A DNA stretch of 27,670 bases from Egerieimonas sp900552095 (GTDB lineage: Bacteria; Bacillota; Clostridia; Lachnospirales; Lachnospiraceae): positions 1 through 27,670 of the forward strand of contig CABREP010000027.1 of NCBI GenBank assembly GCA_902469965.1, written 5' to 3'. This document shows, piece by piece, positions 7,112 to 14,798 of this stretch (position 1 is the stretch's first letter; the number at the start of each line of letters is the position of its first letter). A program made the translations under genes and the position numbers. The notes under the pieces were generated by a model. The model saw only the letters and a program-made list of their open reading frames with translations. It searched no databases and was not told the origin of the DNA.

Positions 7112-7909
7112 TCAGCGGTCCAGATCCCGATGCGCCTGCTCAACTACGCCCCGGATATCAACTTCTCCCTGTCCTTCCTCCTGTTTTCGCAGATGCAGCA
7201 GATACTCAATATTTCCCTCCGGTCCCTTAATCGGAGAAAATTCCAGATGCAGCACGCCAAAGGAAAGACCGCGGGCAAAATCTACTACCTTCCCGATCAC
7301 TTCCCTGTGTACGGCGGGATCCCGCACAACTCCTTTTTTTCCCACTTTTTCTCTGCCCGCCTCAAACTGCGGTTTGATCAGACAAACCATCTCTGCGCCG
7401 TCTTCCATCAGTTCCCGCACCGGCGGAAGAACCTTGGTCAGGGAAATAAAGGACACATCAATGGAGACAAATTCCGCTTTTTCTTCCAGATCCTCCGGCG
7501 TCACATACCGGATATTGGTCCGCTCCATGCATACTACCCTGGGATCATTTCTCAGTTTCCAGTCCAGCTGCCCGTGCCCCACATCCACAGAATAGACCTT
7601 CACCGCTCCGTTCTGCAGCATACAGTCTGTAAAGCCGCCTGTGGAGGCGCCCACATCCATACAGACTTTCCCATCCAGAGAAAGATCAAAATGTGTCATG
7701 GCTTTCTCCAGTTTCAGCCCTCCTCTGCTCACATAAGGAAGGGTATGTCCCTTTATCGTCAGCTTCACCGTATCCGGAAACATGGATCCGGCCTTATCTT
7801 CCCGCTGCCCGTCTACCAGAACACTTCCCGCCATGATCATGGCCTTGGCCTTCTCTCTGGAAGGCGCCAGATTCTGTTTCACCAGCAGCACGTCCAATCG
7901 TTCTTTCAT
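7112..7909 (-). CDS. tlyA: TlyA-family rRNA 2'-O-methyltransferase with S4 domain
   Basis: TlyA enzymes use S-adenosylmethionine to methylate ribose 2'-OH groups of rRNA; in mycobacteria the sites are in 16S and 23S rRNA and affect capreomycin sensitivity. The 265-residue protein (YqxC in Bacillus) has an N-terminal S4 RNA-binding domain (1-60, RLDVLLV...AKAMIMAG). An FtsJ-like Rossmann fold follows, with the SAM motif DVGASTGGFTDCML (85-98). The catalytic residues of the K-D-K-E type can be placed at Lys66 (GLKLEKA), Asp151 (SIDVSF) and Lys179 (LIKPQFE), with a Glu in the GPEGNIEYL region. GGGGGT precedes the ATG, which is 3 nt after the dxs stop. Target nucleotides in this organism are inferred only. 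Confidence 0.95.
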   Translation of the reverse strand: MKERLDVLLVKQNLAPSREKAKAMIMAGSVLVDGQREDKAGSMFPDTVKLTIKGHTLPYVSRGGLKLEKAMTHFDLSLDGKVCMDVGASTGGFTDCMLQNGAVKVYSVDVGHGQLDWKLRNDPRVVCMERTNIRYVTPEDLEEKAEFVSIDVSFISLTKVLPPVRELMEDGAEMVCLIKPQFEAGREKVGKKGVVRDPAVHREVIGKVVDFARGLSFGVLHLEFSPIKGPEGNIEYLLHLRKQEEGQGEVDIRGVVEQAHRDLDR

Positions 7910-7912
7910 AAC

Positions 7913-9784
7913 TTACCCCCGTCCTTCTTCCTGCCACTCCTCTATCCGTGCCAGGATATTTTCCGCATCCAGTCCCAGCTTTATGTGCAGCTGATCCACA
8001 CTTCCGTGCTCCACAAAAGTATCCGGAATCGATATATTAATCACTTCCCCCGGCAGTCTCTGCTCTTTCATCCAGGCGGTCACCTGCTCGCCAAAACCTC
8101 CGTTATGCACATTTTCTTCCATTGTCACAAAAAGAACGTGTTCTTCTGTCAGTTCCCGCAGAAGATCATAATCCAGAGGTTTTATAAAACGGGCATTGAC
8201 AAAGGTAGCTTCCTCTCCCCTCTCTGCCAGTGCCTGCCAGACCTGGCATCCGGTTCTGACCATACTTCCCACTGCCAGCAGCGCGATCTTTCTGCCCCGC
8301 TTTATCATTTCCCATTTTCCCAGCTCCACCGGAGCCCGGAATTCTTCCAGTCCGTCATATGCCTCGCCTCTGGGGTACCGGAGAGCGATCGGCCCGTTAT
8401 GGCGGACTGCAAATTTCATCATATCAGAGAGCTCCCATTTATTCTTTGGCGCCATCACTGTCATGTTTGGCATCACGGAAAGATAGGAGAGATCAAAAGC
8501 ACCCTGATGTGTCTCCCCGTCACTTCCCACCAGTCCCGCCCGGTCAATAGCAAAAATGACATGCAGGTTCTGCATACACACATCCATAAGCGTCTGATCA
8601 AAAGCTCTCTGCAGAAAAGAAGAATAAACTGCCACCACCGGGATCATCCCTCCCAGTGCCAGTCCCGCCGCAAAAGTTACTGCGTGTTCTTCCGCAATTC
8701 CCACATCAAAGAAGCGCTCCGGAAACATATTTCCAAACCGCTTCAGCCCGGTCCCGGTACTCATGGCCGCAGTCACAGCCACCACCTTCGGCTCCCGGTC
8801 GCCAAACTTTCGCATTACCGTAGAGAAGATATCCGTATACGTGGATTTTCCTCCCTTGCCCGCAGGGATCCCCGTATCAATCTGGAAGGGCGTTGTCCCA
8901 TGAAATCTGGCCGGGTGACGCATAGCCGGCCCGTATCCCTTTCCCTTCTGGGTGACCACATGAACCAGCACCGGTCCCTCGATCCGCTTTGCCTCCTGAA
9001 GCACCCGGACCAGCTGGCGCATATTGTGACCGTCCACCGGCCCCAGATATTTGATCCCCATGTCCTCAAAAAACATTCCCGGGATCACCAGCTGTTTCAG
9101 ACTGTTCTTTGTCTTTCGCAGCGTATTTACCATCTTCTCACCCACATTAGGGATCTTGCTCAGAGCTCCGGTCACTCCCACTTTCAGATCCATATAGGCC
9201 TCTGCCGTGCGGAGACTTCCCAGATAGCTGGAAAGCCCGCCCACATTGGGAGAAATAGACATATCATTGTCATTTAATACAATAATAAAATTCTTCTTCA
9301 GTTCCGCTGCATTGTTGAGGGCTTCAAAAGCCATACCTCCGGTAAGGGCACCGTCCCCGATGACCGAGACTACATGATAAGATTCTCCCTTAAGATCCCT
9401 TGCCGTCACATAGCCCAGTCCTGCGGAAATAGAAGTGGAACTGTGTCCTGTATCAAAAGAGTCACAGGGGCTTTCCTCCCGTTTCGGAAATCCGCTCATG
9501 CCTCCCAGCTTTCTTAAATTGTCAAATCCCTTCTGCCGTCCCGTGAGGATCTTGTGCGTGTAGGCCTGATGCCCCACATCCCAGATCAGTTTATCTTCCG
9601 GCAGGTCAAATACATAGTGAAGAGCCATGGTCAGTTCCACCGCTCCCAGATTAGACGCCAGATGTCCCCCGGTCCGGCTCAGTGTATGAATGAGAAAGTC
9701 CCGGATTTCCTGCGCCAGCTGCGGCATCTGTTCCATAGGAACTTTCTTCACATCGTTATACGTTTGAATCGTTTCCAAGATCAT
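7913..9784 (-). CDS. dxs: 1-deoxy-D-xylulose-5-phosphate synthase
   Basis: Dxs condenses pyruvate with glyceraldehyde 3-phosphate to DXP, the first step of the MEP isoprenoid pathway, using thiamine diphosphate. The 623-residue sequence is full length. HLASNLGAVELT lies at the N-terminus, and the ThDP motif runs from GDGALTGG (143-150) to LNDNDMSIS (170-178). The transketolase-like middle domain has FDVGIAEEHAVTFAAGLA with the activating Glu and DRAGLVGSDGETHQG. It sits between ispA and tlyA with a 14-nt gap upstream and 3 nt downstream. Together with ispA it supplies isoprenoid precursors, probably for undecaprenyl carrier lipid and quinone-type products. Confidence 0.99.
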   Translation of the reverse strand: MILETIQTYNDVKKVPMEQMPQLAQEIRDFLIHTLSRTGGHLASNLGAVELTMALHYVFDLPEDKLIWDVGHQAYTHKILTGRQKGFDNLRKLGGMSGFPKREESPCDSFDTGHSSTSISAGLGYVTARDLKGESYHVVSVIGDGALTGGMAFEALNNAAELKKNFIIVLNDNDMSISPNVGGLSSYLGSLRTAEAYMDLKVGVTGALSKIPNVGEKMVNTLRKTKNSLKQLVIPGMFFEDMGIKYLGPVDGHNMRQLVRVLQEAKRIEGPVLVHVVTQKGKGYGPAMRHPARFHGTTPFQIDTGIPAGKGGKSTYTDIFSTVMRKFGDREPKVVAVTAAMSTGTGLKRFGNMFPERFFDVGIAEEHAVTFAAGLALGGMIPVVAVYSSFLQRAFDQTLMDVCMQNLHVIFAIDRAGLVGSDGETHQGAFDLSYLSVMPNMTVMAPKNKWELSDMMKFAVRHNGPIALRYPRGEAYDGLEEFRAPVELGKWEMIKRGRKIALLAVGSMVRTGCQVWQALAERGEEATFVNARFIKPLDYDLLRELTEEHVLFVTMEENVHNGGFGEQVTAWMKEQRLPGEVINISIPDTFVEHGSVDQLHIKLGLDAENILARIEEWQEEGRG

Positions 9785-9798
9785 TTTTATCGGTCCTT

Positions 9799-10692
9799 CT
9801 AATTTTTTCGCGTAATCAGTTCCTCTATCAGCTGTCTCAGGAACGGATTTTCTCCCGGCATCTGATCCAGTATTCCCAGCGCCTGAGCGGAATATTCTTC
9901 CACTGCCTTCCGGGCCTGTTCCATCCCATAGAGAGCGGGATAAGTCTTCTTCTGATTTTTCTCATCGCTGCCCACCGGTTTCCCCAGTTCTTCCTGCGTA
10001 CCGGTCAGATCCAGAATGTCATCCCGGATCTGAAATGCCATCCCTACTCCGCGGCCTACCAGTTCCGCCTGAGCTTCCGTCTCCCCGGACGCTCCCGCCA
10101 GGATCGCACCGATCATAAGCGGCGCCTCAATAAGTGCCGCCGTCTTCTTCCTGTAAATATAATCCAGCTGCTCTTTCTCTATCGTTTTTCCCTCATTCAG
10201 CACATCTGCACTCTGTCCGCCCAGCATGCCGCGAAGGCCAGATTTTTCTCCCAGAACCTGAAGCGCTCTGCCTACCCTCTGTCCGTCTTCCGTACGGGAA
10301 AAAGCTTCAAACGCTGTTTCATAAGCATAATTAAGCATGGCATCGCCGCTTAAGATTCCCATCGTCCTCCCGTACACAGACCAGGTTGTCTTTCTTCCCC
10401 GCCGGTAACAGTCATTGTCAAGATCCGGCAGATCATCGTGGATCAGAGAAGCGGTATGAATCATCTCGATCGCAGCCATGAACGGTTCCTCCACCGTCTC
10501 TCTGCCGCCCAGTTTCCGGTACATTTCCCGAAGCAGAATAGGACGAAGACGCTTGCCGCCCGCCAGAATACTGTAATTTACTGCTTCCGCCAGGCGCCCG
10601 TTTTCTTCTTCCGGAAGAAAACTCCTGATCACAGCTTCCGCCTCTGCCTTTCTCTGCTTTAATTCTTCTTTAAAATTCACTGAACTCACCAT
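9799..10692 (-). CDS. ispA: Polyprenyl (farnesyl-type) diphosphate synthase
   Basis: A trans-prenyltransferase that joins isopentenyl diphosphate to allylic diphosphates, most likely making farnesyl diphosphate for the undecaprenyl carrier. The 297 residues show GGKRLRP (45-51), the first aspartate-rich motif DDLPDLDND (86-94, the bacterial DDxxxxD spacing) with RRG, and the second motif RDDILD (223-228). The product chain length cannot be fixed from sequence alone. The ATG at 10692 overlaps the end of xseB by 23 nt and has a poor ribosome site. An in-frame GTG at 10680 (MNFKEEL...), still overlapping xseB by 11 nt, is a possible alternative start. dxs lies 14 nt downstream. Confidence 0.95.
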   Translation of the reverse strand: MVSSVNFKEELKQRKAEAEAVIRSFLPEEENGRLAEAVNYSILAGGKRLRPILLREMYRKLGGRETVEEPFMAAIEMIHTASLIHDDLPDLDNDCYRRGRKTTWSVYGRTMGILSGDAMLNYAYETAFEAFSRTEDGQRVGRALQVLGEKSGLRGMLGGQSADVLNEGKTIEKEQLDYIYRKKTAALIEAPLMIGAILAGASGETEAQAELVGRGVGMAFQIRDDILDLTGTQEELGKPVGSDEKNQKKTYPALYGMEQARKAVEEYSAQALGILDQMPGENPFLRQLIEELITRKN

Positions 10693-10888
10693 CTTCGTTG
10701 ATCTGCAGCATCTTTTTCTCCACCCGGTCGATCTTCCCGCTGCAGTATTTTAACAGTTCCATTCCCTGCCGGTACGCCTGGAAAGACTCCTCCAGGGAAG
10801 TTTCCCGGCTCTCCAGCTTCTCCGCCAGACGATCCAGCTTAAGAAAGCTCTCTTCCAGCGTCAGATCTGTCTCCTTTTTTTCTGTCAT
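10670..10888 (-). CDS. xseB: Exodeoxyribonuclease VII small subunit
   Basis: XseB is the small subunit of exonuclease VII, which degrades single-stranded DNA; several copies bind the long helical arm of XseA. The 72-residue protein has the family's two-helix form with SFLKLDRLAEKLES and SLEESFQAYRQGMEL, the typical repeated Leu/Glu pattern. It overlaps xseA by the stop-start tetramer ATGA and ispA by up to 23 nt, so it is embedded in tight translational coupling. Confidence 0.95.
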   Translation of the reverse strand: MTEKKETDLTLEESFLKLDRLAEKLESRETSLEESFQAYRQGMELLKYCSGKIDRVEKKMLQINEDGEFSEF

Positions 10889-12102
10889 CTTTCTGCCTCA
10901 CCTTCTGTCTTCTCTGCTTCTTCCACCCTGGCCCGGATCCTGCCGTCCGTCACCTGGATCGTCAGAAGATCGCCTTTCTCTACCTCCCCTACAGCTGTCA
11001 CTGCTTTTCCCTTTTCATCTTCTACATAAGAAAATCCCTGGTTCAGTTTCTCCAGCGGGGAAAGCCCGCGAAAACGCTCAATATAAATCTGCAGGCAGTG
11101 GCGTCTGTCCCGGATCTTCTGCTCCATCAAAAGGCGCAGACGTCCCTCCGTATCTGCCAGATACTGCCGGTTTTCCCGGATTCTCTGCCCCGGACTCACA
11201 TACATAAGCCGCATCTGGTACTGGCGCAGTCTCTGCCGGAACCGTTCCATCTGCATCTCCATGCTTTTTCTGAAACGATCCTCATAGTCTTCCAGACGCC
11301 CCAGAAGCTCCCGCACATCACAGACCGCCAGTTCGGCCGCCGCAGAAGGAGTTGGCGCCCTTAAATCCGCCGCAAAATCTGCGATCGTCACATCCGTCTC
11401 ATGTCCTACTGCTGAAATCACCGGTGTTCTGCACTGGAAAATAGCCCGGGCCACACACTCTTCATTGAAAGCCCAAAGATCCTCTATCGATCCGCCGCCT
11501 CTTCCCACAATCAGCACGTCAAGTCCCAGCCGATCCAGCGTCTGGATGCCTCTTACAATACTTTCCTTTGCCCCTTCTCCCTGTACCAGTGCCGGACAGA
11601 GGATCAGCTGCACATATGGATTTCTTCTGCCTGCAATATTTCGGATATCCTGGATCGCCGCTCCGGTGGGGGCTGTCACCACTCCGATCCTTTTTGCATA
11701 ACGGGGAATCGGCTGCTTATACTCCGGGGCAAACATTCCCATCTCTTCCAGTTCCCGCTTCAGCTTCAGAAACTGCTCATAGAGAAGCCCTGCACCCTCC
11801 AGAGCAATCTCCCGGGCATACATCTGATACCGGCCATCCCTCTCATAGACACTGACGCTTCCCGTCACAACTACTTTATCTCCATCTTTCATGGAAAAAG
11901 CCAGTCCTTTTCTCTGTCCGGCAAACATCACACAGGCGATCGCACCCTGTTCATCTTTCAGAGAAAAATAAATATGACCGCTGGGGTGATACTTGCAGTT
12001 GCTGACTTCCCCCCGGACTGCCAGATTCCGCAGCAGGTAATCCTGTACAAACATATTTTTGATATACGTATTGACCTGTCCCACTGAATAAACCCGGTTC
12101 AT
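10885..12102 (-). CDS. xseA: Exodeoxyribonuclease VII large subunit
   Basis: The catalytic subunit of exonuclease VII, an ATP-independent nuclease acting on single-stranded DNA in both directions. The 405-residue protein begins with the conserved RVYSVGQVNTYIK, an OB-fold single-strand DNA-binding domain (about 1-100, with GEVSNCKYHPSGHIYFSL). The nuclease domain follows (RIGVVTAPTGAAIQDI, VGRGGGSIEDLWAFN, PVISAVGHETD, DLRAPTPSAAAE), and then a coiled-coil arm rich in Arg and Gln (about 270-350). The frame is open back to 12147, but the ATG at 12102 has a strong GGGAGGAG and starts at the conserved N-terminus. It lies 19 nt after nusB. Confidence 0.98.
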   Translation of the reverse strand: MNRVYSVGQVNTYIKNMFVQDYLLRNLAVRGEVSNCKYHPSGHIYFSLKDEQGAIACVMFAGQRKGLAFSMKDGDKVVVTGSVSVYERDGRYQMYAREIALEGAGLLYEQFLKLKRELEEMGMFAPEYKQPIPRYAKRIGVVTAPTGAAIQDIRNIAGRRNPYVQLILCPALVQGEGAKESIVRGIQTLDRLGLDVLIVGRGGGSIEDLWAFNEECVARAIFQCRTPVISAVGHETDVTIADFAADLRAPTPSAAAELAVCDVRELLGRLEDYEDRFRKSMEMQMERFRQRLRQYQMRLMYVSPGQRIRENRQYLADTEGRLRLLMEQKIRDRRHCLQIYIERFRGLSPLEKLNQGFSYVEDEKGKAVTAVGEVEKGDLLTIQVTDGRIRARVEEAEKTEGEAER

Positions 12103-12121
12103 GGCTCCTCCCTTTTCTCTC

Positions 12122-12517
12122 CTATGCCAGTCTGGCAAGAATCCCATTCACAAAAGCAGGAGATTCATCTCCTCCGAACTTCTTGGCCAGCTCCACCGCC
12201 TCATTGATGGCCACACCGGTGGGCACTTCCTCATCGTATTTCAGCTCATACACCGCCAGTCTTAGAACATTGAGATCCACCTTGTTCATCCGGCTGGTCT
12301 TCCATCCTTTTGAAGTCTCATTCAAAAGCTGATCAATCTCTTCCAGATGTTCCCTGATCTTTTCAAATTTGTCTTCCATGTAGGTTCGGTCCTTTTCACT
12401 GACCCCCTCCATATTCTCCATATACAGCTTCAGCTGGGCGTCCATTTCCTCGCCTTTATTAAAATTTCCCATAAACAGCAGTTTAAAAATGTTCTCCCTT
12501 ATTTCCCGTCTGCTCAA
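12122..12517 (-). CDS. nusB: Transcription antitermination protein NusB, probable TTG start
   Basis: NusB binds boxA RNA together with NusE (S10) and promotes antitermination in rRNA operons. The all-helical sequence has SRREIRENIFKLLF at the start, then RMNKVDLNVLRLAVYEL and VAINEAVELAKKFG, the family signature. Two starts are possible: an ATG at 12535 (137 residues) without a good ribosome site, and a TTG at 12517 (131 residues). The TTG has GGGAGGA seven nt upstream and starts the protein at MSRREIRE, matching the MKRRxARE start of other NusB proteins, so it is chosen. A terminator-like hairpin lies 34 nt upstream of the TTG, between yqhY and nusB. Confidence 0.95.
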   Translation of the reverse strand: MSRREIRENIFKLLFMGNFNKGEEMDAQLKLYMENMEGVSEKDRTYMEDKFEKIREHLEEIDQLLNETSKGWKTSRMNKVDLNVLRLAVYELKYDEEVPTGVAINEAVELAKKFGGDESPAFVNGILARLA

Positions 12518-12551
12518 TTCTTTATCCTCCCGCATTTTCTCTCATTAAGGT

Positions 12552-12582
12552 AAAAGGGGGCCTCTGTTCCTTTGAGCCCCCC
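12552..12582 (-). terminator. Terminator-like hairpin between yqhY and nusB (possible attenuator)
   Basis: On the minus strand GGGGGGCTC (12574-12582) faces GAGGCCCCC (12556-12564) with one G/G mismatch, followed by TTTT and then ACCTT. This is a GC-rich stem with a short T tract. No promoter is visible between it and nusB, so nusB and the genes after it must be reached by read-through. Confidence 0.65.
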
Positions 12583-12609
12583 TGATTTTTCTGATATATA
12601 TGTGCAGCA

Positions 12610-13005
12610 TTATTTGCCTGCTTTTTCAATCTCCACCTCAGCGATGCTGATATTCACATCGGATGCCTCCAGCCCGGTCATATTTTCGATCGCGGATTTC
12701 ACCCTTTTCTGTACCTGTTCACAGGTTTCCGGAATATTATATCCATATTTCATGTTGAGAGTAAGATCTACACTGACAACTCCCTCCATCACTTCCACCT
12801 TCACGCCTTTGGACAGGTTCTTCATCCCCAGCTTTCCTACCAGCTCATTCGTGATATTGCCGGCCATAGAAGCTACTCCTTCCACTTCTGTGGCAGCCAG
12901 TCCCGCAATGATCGCCACCACTTCGTCGGCGATCCGAACGGTCCCGATTGTATTATCATCATAAATTGTAAAGGCTTCTCTCTCCATCATTTTCTTTTCT
13001 TCCAT
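12610..13005 (-). CDS. yqhY: Asp23/Gls24 family protein (YqhY-like)
   Basis: A small cytoplasmic protein of the Asp23/Gls24 family (DUF322). Its B. subtilis relative YqhY sits at the same place before nusB and has been linked to control of acetyl-CoA carboxylase activity; whether that holds here is unknown, and no acc genes are next to it. The 131-residue product shows GTVRIADEVVAIIAGLAATEV, then GVASMAGN, GVKVEVMEGVVSVDLTL and QVQKRVKSAIENMTGL, the family pattern. The frame is open to 13113, but the ATG at 13005 has a near-perfect GAGGAGGT and lies downstream of the promoter. It is the first gene of the long yqhY-recN unit. Confidence 0.93.
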   Translation of the reverse strand: MEEKKMMEREAFTIYDDNTIGTVRIADEVVAIIAGLAATEVEGVASMAGNITNELVGKLGMKNLSKGVKVEVMEGVVSVDLTLNMKYGYNIPETCEQVQKRVKSAIENMTGLEASDVNISIAEVEIEKAGK

Positions 13006-13041
13006 ATCCAAAACCTCCTCCGGGTCTTTGCACTTTTCCCC

Positions 13042-13070
13042 ATTATAACAAAAATGTATAAAAATGAAAA
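13042..13070 (-). promoter_or_regulatory. Extended -10 promoter of the yqhY-nusB-...-recN unit
   Basis: Minus strand: TTTTCA (13065-13070), 17 bp, TGTTATAAT with a perfect -10 hexamer (13042-13047) and the TGn extension. It stands directly after the prfC terminator and about 36 nt before the yqhY start, with a predicted leader of about 30 nt. No comparable promoter was seen before recN ends. Confidence 0.75.
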
Positions 13071-13075
13071 GGGGT

Positions 13076-13119
13076 AAAAAAAAAGTGCCATATTCAGACT
13101 TTGAATACAGCAACTTTTT
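13076..13119 (-). terminator. Strong rho-independent terminator behind prfC
   Basis: On the minus strand a stem of about 17 pairs with one bulged T (AAAAAGT-T-GCTGTATTCA with TGAATATGGC-ACTTTTT, two G/T wobbles) closes a five-base loop, followed by nine T. It begins 8 nt after the prfC stop and is the strongest intrinsic terminator in the window. Confidence 0.9.
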
Positions 13120-13126
13120 ATCCTAT

Positions 13127-14719
13127 TTAATTTCTCGAAAATTCCTCCAGCTCCAGTCCCGGGTTCCGATCCAGAGTCATACCCACACTCCAGGAGTTGA
13201 CAAACAGCAGCAGAGGATTTCCCTTCATATCTTTTACCTTCTTCATATCTGAAGTTCCGGTCAGATGCTCCACATCCACCTCCTCCTTATTGGCGATCCA
13301 GCGGATATGCTCATAGGGAAGATTTTCCAGGCGGATGTCCACGTTATACTCATTTTCCAGACGATACTTAAGCACATCAAACTGGAGGACGCCTACCACG
13401 CCAACGATGATCTCCTCCATGCCTCCGATAAACTCCTGGAAAATCTGAATCGCTCCTTCCTGCGCGATCTGGGTTACGCCCTTTACAAACTGTTTCCGCT
13501 TCATGCTGTCCAGAAGCCGCACTCTGGCAAAATGCTCCGGTGCGAAAGTGGGAATCCCTTCATAGGCAAATTTTTTCCCCGGCATACAGATCGTATCTCC
13601 GATTGAGAAAATGCCCGGATCGAACACGCCGATAATATCTCCCGCGTACGCTTCCTCCACAATGTGGCGATCCTGAGCCATCATCTGCTGCGGCTGGGAG
13701 AGGCGCATTTTCTTATTTCCCTGCACATGGTAAACTTCCATGCCCGCGTCAAACTTACCGGAACAGATCCGCATAAATGCGATCCGATCCCGGTGCGCTT
13801 TGTTCATATTGGCCTGGATTTTGAAGACAAAGGCAGAAAAATCTTCTTTCATGGGATCGATCACACCGCAGTCTGCCGTTCTCGGAAGCGGAGTCGTGGT
13901 CATAAGAAGAAAATGCTGTAAAAAAGTTTCCACACCAAAATTGGTGAGCGCGGAACCAAAGAAAACCGGGGAAAGCATCCCCTCGTCCACCGCATCCTGA
14001 TCAAACTCTGCGCTGGCTCCGTCGAGAAGCTCAATCTCTTCCTCCAGCTGCTCCCTCTGTCCTGGCTCCAGGATCTCATCCAGCCTGGGATCTTCCAGGG
14101 AAATCTCCTCAATATGCCCTTCTTTGGTTCCTTTCTGGGTATCAGAAAAGATCAGTACCTTTTTCGTTTCCCGGTCGTAGACTCCCTTAAAATGCTTTCC
14201 GGAGCCAATCGGCCAGTTCACCGGACAGGTGGGAATCCCCAGCTCATTTTCAATATCATCCAGAAGCTCAAAGGTATCGTTGGCGTCCCGATCCAGCTTG
14301 TTAATAAAAGTAAATACCGGAATATGGCGCATGGCGCAGACTTTAAACAGCTTTCTGGTCTGCGCCTCCACACCCTTTGAAGCATCAATCACCATCACTG
14401 CAGAATCCGCAGCCATCAGCGTACGGTAAGTATCCTCGGAGAAATCCTGATGACCGGGAGTATCCAGGATATTAATGCAGCGTCCGTCATAATTAAACTG
14501 CAGTACAGAAGAGGTAACTGAAATACCTCGCTCCTTCTCAATCTCCATCCAGTCTGATACCGCATGCCGTGCGGTAGCCTTTCCCTTTACAGAGCCGGCC
14601 AGGTTGATCGCCCCTCCATAGAGCAGGAACTTCTCTGTCAGAGTAGTTTTTCCCGCATCCGGATGGGAGATGATGGCAAATGTTCTTCTTTTTTCTATTT
14701 CTTTCGTATAATCAGGCAC
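13127..14719 (-). CDS. prfC: Peptide chain release factor 3
   Basis: RF3 is the GTPase that removes RF1/RF2 from the ribosome after peptide release. The 530-residue protein has G1 SHPDAGKTT (18-26), the switch region ERGISVTSS, G3 DTPGHQDFSEDTYR and G4 NKLDR. Together with FVKGVTQIAQEGAIQIFQ this separates RF3 from EF-G and TetM-type proteins. The start is GTG at 14719 with GAGGAGGAT before it. It has its own promoter just after spoIIIAH and a strong terminator, so it is a single-gene unit between the sporulation operon and the yqhY unit. In Bacillus this position holds accB-accC. Confidence 0.97.
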   Translation of the reverse strand: MPDYTKEIEKRRTFAIISHPDAGKTTLTEKFLLYGGAINLAGSVKGKATARHAVSDWMEIEKERGISVTSSVLQFNYDGRCINILDTPGHQDFSEDTYRTLMAADSAVMVIDASKGVEAQTRKLFKVCAMRHIPVFTFINKLDRDANDTFELLDDIENELGIPTCPVNWPIGSGKHFKGVYDRETKKVLIFSDTQKGTKEGHIEEISLEDPRLDEILEPGQREQLEEEIELLDGASAEFDQDAVDEGMLSPVFFGSALTNFGVETFLQHFLLMTTTPLPRTADCGVIDPMKEDFSAFVFKIQANMNKAHRDRIAFMRICSGKFDAGMEVYHVQGNKKMRLSQPQQMMAQDRHIVEEAYAGDIIGVFDPGIFSIGDTICMPGKKFAYEGIPTFAPEHFARVRLLDSMKRKQFVKGVTQIAQEGAIQIFQEFIGGMEEIIVGVVGVLQFDVLKYRLENEYNVDIRLENLPYEHIRWIANKEEVDVEHLTGTSDMKKVKDMKGNPLLLFVNSWSVGMTLDRNPGLELEEFSRN

Positions 14720-14767
14720 GATAATCCTCCTCGCCTTGCTTAAAAATCAAATACGTCTCAGCTTGAT

Positions 14768-14796
14768 ATTTTATTATAGGTAAATCGGACTGTCAA
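14768..14796 (-). promoter_or_regulatory. Sigma-A promoter of prfC
   Basis: Minus strand: TTGACA (14791-14796, perfect), 17 bp, TAAAAT (14768-14773). The -35 element begins 3 nt after the spoIIIAH coding region, and no terminator hairpin lies between, so prfC should have steady expression plus possible run-on from the spoIIIA operon in the mother cell. Confidence 0.7.
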
Positions 14797-14798
14797 GG

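Noticed and set aside
7130..9277. A 715-codon plus-strand open frame opposite tlyA and dxs
   Set aside because: It is a shadow of two well-supported genes: composition is rich in His, Arg and Ser with no recognisable domain, and no ribosome site or promoter is present.
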